From: Centropus unirufus
Lineage: Eukaryota > Chordata > Aves > Cuculiformes > Centropidae
Length of the DNA stretch: 64,000 nucleotides
Assembly (NCBI GenBank): GCA_013397695.1
Contig: VYZI01000103.1
Coordinates: 1,734,439 to 1,798,438, forward strand
Reading direction: 5' to 3'
The position numbers were made by a program, and so were the translations under genes. The notes beneath the pieces are model-generated. The model was given only the letters and a program-made list of their open reading frames with translations, was not told the DNA's origin and did no database searches. Within the stretch, counting starts at the first letter, position 1, and each line of letters opens with the position of its first letter. Shown piece by piece: positions 56,639 through 64,000 of the stretch.

Positions 56639-59600
56639 GTACTTACTGAAACTTCAGTGTGTGATTTTAAAGAACGCAACGTGAAAGAGGGAAGGCTGCA
56701 GTGAGTTGGTGCCAGAGCTAGGCTTTGATGGAACTTGTCATCCATGTGTGGAGAACAACTTGCTAATTGTGGTCTGTTTTTCCTTTTGCCTTAGGTGGGA
56801 TCGAGGCACAAATCACTTGCTCTTTAATATGCTGCCTGGAGGGCCACCGGATTTTAACACTGCCCTAGACGTTCCTAGAGATAGGTATGTGTTTTGCTGT
56901 GTTTGCGTGCACAAATCTGGGTTTAACTGCCGTGGAGGAAGCAAAAAGCTCAGAAATGCAGCTGGTGGCAAAGGATGTGCTCCTTAATCTTTACAAAGCT
57001 GGAATATGGCTTCTGATCTTCTCAAAAAAGGGAAGTAGAGAAGTCCCTTTCTTGTATAGGATAAGTAATTGCTCCTGAGATCTGACAGTTTCACCCCATC
57101 CGGGACGTGGCTGACAATGTTTGCTCTTAACTGTTGGGCTTGCTAGGATGGAGACTATTGAGGTTAGACTTTTACCTTGTGTGTTATTGAACCTAAATGC
57201 TTTACAGAATGTCCTATTTGATACAAATTACAAGTTCAAAGATGACTAGCTGCAGGTATCTGATAGAAGTGGGGTACTTCAAGAGCAGCTGCTCTACTTG
57301 ACAGACCTATGATGCATTTCAGTAGTTTTTGTTACCTTAACAATTATGCTGTATTAGTAATCAGCAAAATGTTCCTAGTTATTCTCCAGCAAGCGTGTTT
57401 TGAAAATACTTGGTAGAAACTTAAAAGACCTGAGTCCTGAGCTCAATTTCCACTTGCAGAGTAGTTTACTTTTGGGAGTGGACAGAAGGTTTGTAAGGTA
57501 AGACAAATCTATTTAGTTTAGATACTGTTACTGAATGTGTTTCTAATGAATTAGCCTGAGCATGCTTAGTGCCGCGGAGTTAGGTTCCATGTAACCAGTC
57601 CCTCTCTTGAAGGTCAAGGTTAACTTTCTTCTACCAAATGTCAACAAAATCTTTCCTGAGATATGGGATCTTTGCTAAAATGGCTGTGTGTGGAATGTAT
57701 CTGGATTTGTTTGAACCAAAGTTGATTTTAAGCAGCCTTCAATGCCAGAACAGAACGTGTTTTTTCTGGATATGTTCAACGAGTAAGTTTACTTATACTT
57801 AGATCAATAACTATGAAGTGAGACTTTGGTTTTTTACATCTCTGCATCAAATGTTATATGCCTGTGGCTTAGCCTGAAGAGGGCAGTCAAACATCATTCC
57901 TATGTAACGAAGCCTGTTAAATCTGTTAATAAATAGTTCTATTTGTTATCTTTATACTTTTTCAGCGGAATTTCATTTGTCAGTTCACTGTTTATTGGAA
58001 TGGACCACTCGGGGACTTTGTGTTTGTGGGTGCATGATTCTATTGAAGAAGGAGATTTATTAATTGAACACAGCAGATTACGCTGAATAACTTTTTCTTT
58101 ATTATTATTATTATTATTTTGTGTCAGATGTCCTTTTATGTTTTACCTTATGTATCCTGGTTTGGTGTACAGGAAATGTATTATTTTGGTAGGTGTTTGT
58201 TCTAAGTGTTTGTCATGCTAACTTGGAAAGCCAAGTAATGTGAATAAAAGTAAAATACCGTTTGGCATACAGCTGCTTATGTAGCTTGCCAAACTGACTC
58301 AACCTCCAGCTGTAGGATCATGAGTTGTAATGCATAAGAAGCAATAACAGTGCTTTGGACAAAGAAAAGGTGGAATCTCCTCTTTGCAGGCAACCAATGG
58401 ACTGTACTCAGCATGCACAGAACCTGTACTACAGGTTACAGGTGCAAAGAGAGGGGAAATGTGAAAAAGTCAGGTAGTGTGGACCTAGTTCTGGAAGGGC
58501 CTGAGAGGTGCAGTATGAGGTTCCAATATGATTTTGGAGATCTCTAGAGGTCTTAGTTCATGTCTAACAGAGCAAGCGACCTGAGTGTGTTTTCTTAATT
58601 TGGGTATGTCTACACATGTCATAGAATTTGTAGTTAACAGCATGAAGGACAGTTTGTAGCATCACAGGGTGAGAGGCTGTAGGCCAAAAATACGGGCAGA
58701 GCTCTGTTTGACTGGTCTGAACTGTACTGGTACAACTCCAGAAGGACAGGATTTGTGGAATTTTGTGAATCGCTCTTGAAATACACAGATAATGTTGATG
58801 AAGTCTGTACAGGGAATGTGGCTTGCCTTCTCTATTTGGCACATGTCTGAGATGTCAGAGATCACATATAGTTGAATGGTAAAGGATCATGAGATTTGAT
58901 AAGAGTTGTGCTCTGTTGGTTCTTTGTAGAATATTAATCCAGGTGAAAGAAGACATTATACACAAAGTGGAATTTGGTTATATGGTATTTTTACACTTGT
59001 AAAAGTTTTTAGCTAAGTTACCTCACTAAAGGCTTGCTTCTTTATGAAATCTTTAAATCCTAAAAGATTTAAATCAAAAAAGACTGTGTATAAGTGCTTT
59101 ATTCCATGATTTCAAAGATGGAAGCCTGTTTGATGGGCCTGGAGGCTATGTTGCCCATGTCAGCTGCCAAAACGTGTATTTCCCCTGCTAGAAAACTTGA
59201 AAAAAAAATCTCTTTATTGTTTGTTAATAAGTGCTATTGAATTTGATACAATAATGAGGATTAAAAGATTTCTTTTGCAAAGCTACTCTGTAAATGTATA
59301 TTTGAACATATGGACTGAAATATGTTTTTGTTCTGCTCCACTTGATGAATTGGCTTTCAGTGCCTGGTGAAGGTTGGCAGAAAGCTGATGGTGAATGCAG
59401 CTGGGCAGAAATATTTACACTACAGACCAGTTGGGGCACTTCCTGGAGAGAAAGAAGGGTCAATATCTGCACAATGGTGAAAAGCTGCTCAGGACCAGGT
59501 TAATCTCTCACCATTCAGCGCAACTTAAAGATTATTTTTCTTGAGCACATTAGGAGTTAATATCTCTACTCCCTTAACTGCACTGTACAGTGAAAATCTG

Positions 59601-61918
59601 AGTGGAGTTATTTAACTGGTGTTGGTTCCCTGTGGGTTTATTTAGGTAAAAGTCTGCATAAGGCACACCTGCTTTCTTGAGCTGATGAGGTGCTGTCATG
59701 TTTTCACCGGATCCAATTAAAAGAATCTGGTTGTAGTTTCCTAGTGTGGGAGAGGGGAGTATGTAAGAAAAGAGGAGGGGATTCGAAGTGCAAGAACAGC
59801 AATGCTCAAGCTGATTTTTTCTCCCTGCTTGTAACAGAGTTAATGTGGATAAGACATGGAACATGCAGCTTCAAGGGGGAAACCTAGTCATAGCAACATT
59901 GAACCTGTAATCAAATCCGGAAAAGAATCCAAAATAATCCCTTGATTTGGAACATAAATTCTCAGTCAGCTCGTACTTGGTTTATCATCCTGTTCTCGAG
60001 TTGATTTCTGCTCCTACCATAGTTTCTGTTCTGAGTGAAGAGCAATAAAGGACAAGTTATTTTGATTTTGTAACTGTCATCAAGCTGAAATGCATCTCTT
60101 ATCCAGAGCATGGTATTTTCAAAGAGCTTTTTATAAAATACTTAGGACTGCTTCTTGACTTGGGTGAAGTCACATTTATGGCAAAGGGCGATTGTGGTGT
60201 TTGAACAGTGCTGCAGGTCAGGGCAGGAAGTGAAGTATCCTGTGGCACATCTGCCCAGGGGGGTTAGAACAGGCAGGACGTACTGGGTTTTATTCAAGGC
60301 GTTATGTTCTGTTGGGAAAAAATGATAGGACTTGGATTATGATTAGGTGCAATGAGAATCTTTTGTAAACAGCTGTGGAAAAACTGCTTCTCCAAACATT
60401 GTACTGAGGATTTATTTGATGATGCCTGAAAACAAGAATATCAACTTAATGGATTATTAGTGGCTCTGCTAGTCTCACCTTGACTTTTTCTTCTGATGTA
60501 TCCATTCTGTTTACTGATGAGATGCATGCCTGCTCTGATCTGAACTGTGATATCACTCACTTGTGATAACAAGACTTTTGGCTGTGATCATAGCTGCTAC
60601 AATGGGCACAGCTTCTCAGGATCTTTGTAGTGCCCAGTGTAGTGGTTGCATTTGTGTTCTGCTCCTTTCCAGAGGAAAGGAGAGAAATTGGAGTCAGAGG
60701 AAGGACTGAAGGTTTGATCAGCTGTCTAAGAAGTCTCGCTGAAGAAGCTGAATCTGAGCTTCTGGAAATAGGATGAAGTGCTCATGGTGCCACCTGGTCA
60801 CTGGAGGCAAAATAGATACTGAGAAGCTGATGCCCGCTTCTAGCATATTTCAAAGAAGCCTCATTTGGGATAGGAGATAGTACCAAGCCCGTTTTTTTTC
60901 TGGCATTGTGAATGATACATTGCTTTCTTCTGTACACATTGTTCTCTGTTTCTTACAGCTCTTCTATGTGGCAAATCGTCCCATCTAGGAAAAGCCACAC
61001 ACAAGCAGGGTCATCCTTTCAGGAGGTTGAATTATATCTTAATTTTTAAGTCCTTGACAATTCTCATGTTCTCTAGCACATAGTGTCCCAAGCAGTCTCT
61101 GCTGTTGGAAGTTAGTTTCACAACATTCAGAGTTCTTGTTGTCATGTTTTCTCTTTATAGCATTTTTGTGTAATATAAAAGTGAAATCAATTTCACTGGT
61201 TTGTAAAATAAATACTTTGTGAAATAGTTCTGTGTTGTGAAATAATCACTTTGAAAATACATTTGCAAAAAAAACCACTTTCTTTTCCAGCTTGAGAAGT
61301 ATAGTCACTGTAAACTACCAAAATACTGTGTTATTGTACCTGCAGTTTTATCTGAAATATAGCTTGTCTCTAACACTTTGAGAGCTGTGCTATGCCCTAT
61401 TTTGCTGCAGACATTGAGGAATATTTTATCTAGTATAAATAATTAAATATGTATTTCTTTAATTTAAAGTTGACTTGGGCTGTGTAAGCTTGCACAAAGG
61501 CAAAATTATCGTAATGACTGTGATATATTAAATTTCCCTATGTTAGTGCAAAATGGACCATTCCTCAGTGACCATACGCAATTGTAAGCATTGGTGAGTA
61601 GATCCAATCTCACAGTAAGCTCTGTTCACAAAACCTGAAATTAACTGGAAAACTGCATGAAAAATGCCACTGACAACAGCTGAGGGAAAAGCTTACCTGA
61701 GAGCGTGCATCTTCTTGATGTTCTGGTAATGACAGTTAGTAAGTTTTCATTTACTAAAGGTATACATGTTCTCTTTAAAGTTACTTTCTTGTATTTTTCA
61801 GAGCTCTGCTAGCTGGAGGAGGCTTCTCCACATGGACTTACCGGCAAGGCTATGATGTCAGTATACCTGTTTACAGCCCATTGTCGGGGGAAGTGGATCT
61901 GCCAGACCGAGGACCAGG
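56103..61918 (+). CDS. EXT2: EXT2 exostosin glycosyltransferase 2, N-terminal part (3 exons; gene continues past the window)
   Basis: EXT2 forms a Golgi complex with EXT1 that polymerises the heparan sulfate chain from GlcA and GlcNAc. The three exons join in frame to 247 complete residues of a protein usually about 718 long, so roughly one third is present. The start MCASAKYNTRGPALIPRMKT matches human EXT2. A type II membrane anchor spans residues 25-46 ([20 protein letters not shown] and on to W46). A stem and the beginning of the exostosin (GT47-type) domain follow, with [29 protein letters not shown] and GGFSTWTYRQGYDVSIPVYS. The catalytic C-terminal GT64 domain is outside the window. No stop or frameshift is seen. 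An in-frame Met at residue 18 is a weaker start candidate. Confidence 0.95.
56795..56884 (+). CDS. EXT2: EXT2 exon 3
   Basis: Ninety bases between 'ttgccttag' and GTATGT. Encodes WDRGTNHLLFNMLPGGPPDF and NTALDVPRD, phase 2 at both ends. Confidence 0.95.
58103..58126. repeat. (ATT)n microsatellite
   Basis: About six or seven units of ATT in 'attattattattattatta', inside the EXT2 intron. Confidence 0.85.
58243..58248 (+). terminator. Canonical AATAAA downstream of the candidate exon
   Basis: Lies about 160 bases after the stop of the candidate terminal exon, in AT-rich sequence. On its own this motif is common by chance. Confidence 0.25.
61802..61918 (+). CDS. EXT2: EXT2 exon 4
   Basis: Follows 'cttgtatttttcag' and ends at ccagg|GTAAAG. 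Encodes ALLAGGGFSTWTYRQGYDVS then IPVYSPLSGEVDLPDRGP, nearly identical to human EXT2. The split Arg codon at its start fits exon 3. Confidence 0.95.
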
Positions 61919-64000
61919 GTAAAGTACTTTACATGAATTGGGCAGGATGTATTCAGTATCATGTTTAATATTGATGCTGATAAAATATAAATATAGCTAC
62001 TAATTTGTTGGTATGCTTGGGTAATTTTGTAAGGGTCACTGTGCTCACACGTGGCTCTTGCTATTAAAATATATGATAGTTCCAGTTCTGATAGCCTTGG
62101 CTCACCTGCCGACATGTGGTTTAGCTGTCAACTGTGGACTTTTTGGAGTGGTTTTGTTTATCCCATTCCAAGAAGCTGAGCTGACGAATGTGACAACATG
62201 ATGGTGTTTCTGGTAGAAATAGATTCTGTATTTCCAGTGAGCTGACAAGATATTTTTGGACATAAATAGGAGTAGTTGTTAATGTGCTTGAGTTTTTTAA
62301 GGGGCAAGTGAAGCAGGGCAGTAATCCAAAGCAATATGGACTCTCCAATAAGTGATCTGTTCAGCTACTTACTTAAGAATACTTAAAAGCAAAGTAATGG
62401 CAAAAGATCAGTTGCAATGATAAAAGAGGTGTGCTGTGCCTCCATTGTGACTTTCAAGAGAGAGAAGGGTTCGTGAGGATCAATGTGAGTGCCTCAGGTA
62501 GCAACAGCCAGTGCAAACTTTGAATGAGTAACGGGGGAAGATGTGATCTATACCTCTGTGTGTCTTTCAGATATGTTCTTTGTAAATCAGTTTAGGTGTT
62601 TTTTGTGGTTCTGAAGTTGTTTCAAAACTACACTGGAGAGTTTGGAACAGGAGAATTATGTAAACAGAGCTATGAAGGGAAGAACTTCTCGCAGAATGAA
62701 TCTTAGAGGTTGGTATGATTAGCTCATGAAAAAGAAGAGTGAGAGCTGATTTGATTATGGGAATTGTTACATCCAGACATTAGAATAATGATTTTATTTT
62801 TTTTCTTTTTAAAGTAATGGAGTAAGACATAAACACAACAACCTCCCAACCTTGTAGTTGGAAGTGAAACAAGAAAAGTGGGAAATAGTGCACTAATTTT
62901 AACAGGGAATGTAATTAGCTATTGAAATGAACTACCCAGGAAAGCAGTGGTTTCTCTAATCCATTCATGTCTTCAGAACAAGAGTAGATAGAAGTCTGAA
63001 AGACATGTTTTAATTTCTAATGGAAGACTATTCTTTTAGTATTTCCTAAGTATCTTAAGTACACAGTGGAAAATGCTTCACTGTAGCAATGTCTTACCTC
63101 TGCTATGGTTTAAAAGCTGAGCAGACTGGGACAATGGGAGCAAATGACTTCTCCACTGATAGCGAAGATCAAGTTTAGAAATGCAGAAACTTCAGGTCCT
63201 TTTTTCTGATAGCATCCTATAAAGATGATGAATTATCAAAGTTGGAAACTGTAATTGAGAGTGCTGACACTATCAGACTAAGAAAGTTATTGTACTTTGG
63301 CTTCATTTATCTTCTCCTTTGGTAAGGGCAATGCTCTTTCTCTGGGCTGCTCCAAGTAAGATACCACAGCCAGTTAAAGGAGAAACTTGTGCAGCCATGG
63401 TTTGGTTTTCTCACGCCCCTTATGTTTCTGCTTGTGATGCTCCTGGACAAAGCCAATGTAGGGGCATGTAATTGCGTCCCAATTGATTCTTCATAGAACT
63501 TAAGTAGTATTATAGTCTGACACAGAGTGAAAACGTGCTTTGTATTTCTGTCTGGAAAGCATGAATGTGATGATAGCCTTCAGCACGTATAGAACCAACT
63601 GTAACGAGAGATGCAATCATGTTATTCGTGTAGTCAGCTCAAGATTAAGATTAAGAGAAACTGTTACGTAGGAGCTGATGCAGTGCACGAGTCTGTTCAG
63701 TGAAGGTGTTGGAACTTCCGTGTTCTCAAAGTTGCTTTTAGTGAGGAACAAACTGTAGTCTCTGGGGCACCATCTGGTGGTCAGTTAGGATGACTAGTCG
63801 AAGTGATTCATAGGTTGCTTTATGCAGAGGAGTGTGACAAGGGAAGGATGCTCAGAATTAAGGATTGCTTGGGATGAATTATTACATTACACTAGTGTGT
63901 TGTCTCCTGGGACCTGGGACATACTTTATCTTGTATTAAGATTTGATATCTAGAATTTGAGTGCCATAGGATGCTCACAGTTTCAAGGCAAAATTTGATT
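61919..64000 (+). other. EXT2: EXT2 intron, continuing past the window
   Basis: Starts with GTAAAG. I see no exon resembling the next part of EXT2 (beginning PRQYFLL in human), and no repeat or RNA gene. Confidence 0.75.

Larger units (their letters stand above)
57966..58250 (+). other. Candidate alternative EXT2 terminal exon or relic exon
   Basis: A good acceptor (tttatactttttcag) precedes a frame whose phase fits EXT2 exon 3: AG from exon 3 plus C gives Ser, then 39 codons including SSLFIGMDHSGTLCLWVHDS, with a stop at 58084-58086. A canonical AATAAA follows at 58243-58248. The peptide loosely resembles a WD40 blade. It could be a real short EXT2 isoform end, the last exon of a relic gene, or chance. 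I know of no such exon in mammals. Confidence 0.25.

Noticed and set aside
1..64000. CRISPR arrays, operons, ribosome binding sites, prokaryotic mobile elements
   Set aside because: The window is vertebrate nuclear DNA; no regularly spaced repeats or bacterial gene organisation were seen.

Overview
This window is vertebrate nuclear DNA, most likely from a bird. It has long non-coding stretches, GT-AG introns, CpG-rich promoters, CR1-type LINE fragments (a sense CR1 3' end near 2850-3000 and antisense copies near 1793-2825 and 3822-4045), no recognisable mammalian SINEs, and two assembly gaps of N placed in GC-rich promoter DNA, as is common in bird assemblies. The two genes are ACCS and EXT2, both on the + strand and in the order known from the human 11p11.2 locus. 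No ACCSL copy is visible.

Layout. 1-33 kb is intergenic, with no exon I can defend. It holds the CR1 relics, a near-perfect 32-bp hairpin at 25637-25713, an 84-bp inverted repeat (29770-29853 and 31189-31272) around a small GC-rich island, and some low-complexity DNA. 33.3-35.0 kb is the CpG-rich 5' end of ACCS, broken by a 91-base gap. 34572-48468 is ACCS, which I resolve into 15 coding exons joining to one 888-residue frame. 48.5-53.9 kb is intergenic. 53.9-55.0 kb is the GC-rich 5' end of EXT2, broken by a 137-base gap. 56103-61918 holds the first three coding exons of EXT2; the gene continues beyond the window.

Main result 1. The ACCS gene encodes a composite protein: an N-terminal Myb/SANT-like (trihelix) DNA-binding domain, a basic nuclear-localisation-like cluster, an arginine/glutamate-rich coiled coil, then a complete ACC-synthase-like fold-type I PLP aminotransferase with its catalytic residues, then a C-terminal tail of about 90 residues. 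Human ACCS (about 500 residues) lacks the DNA-binding part. The join lies inside one uninterrupted exon (36329-36939), so it is not an artefact of merging two gene models. This points to a PLP enzyme that could be tethered to chromatin.

Main result 2. About 450 bases just upstream of ACCS (33597-34060) recur in diverged form, in the same orientation, just upstream of EXT2 (53879-54270). Both copies stop at a GC-rich stretch and an assembly gap in front of the first exon. This could be a duplicated promoter-proximal module or a dispersed repeat that sits at both promoters.

How the genes relate: EXT2 is a Golgi heparan-sulfate polymerase subunit and ACCS is a PLP-enzyme homologue of unknown substrate. 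Nothing in the sequence shows a shared pathway, but the shared upstream element raises the possibility of shared regulation.
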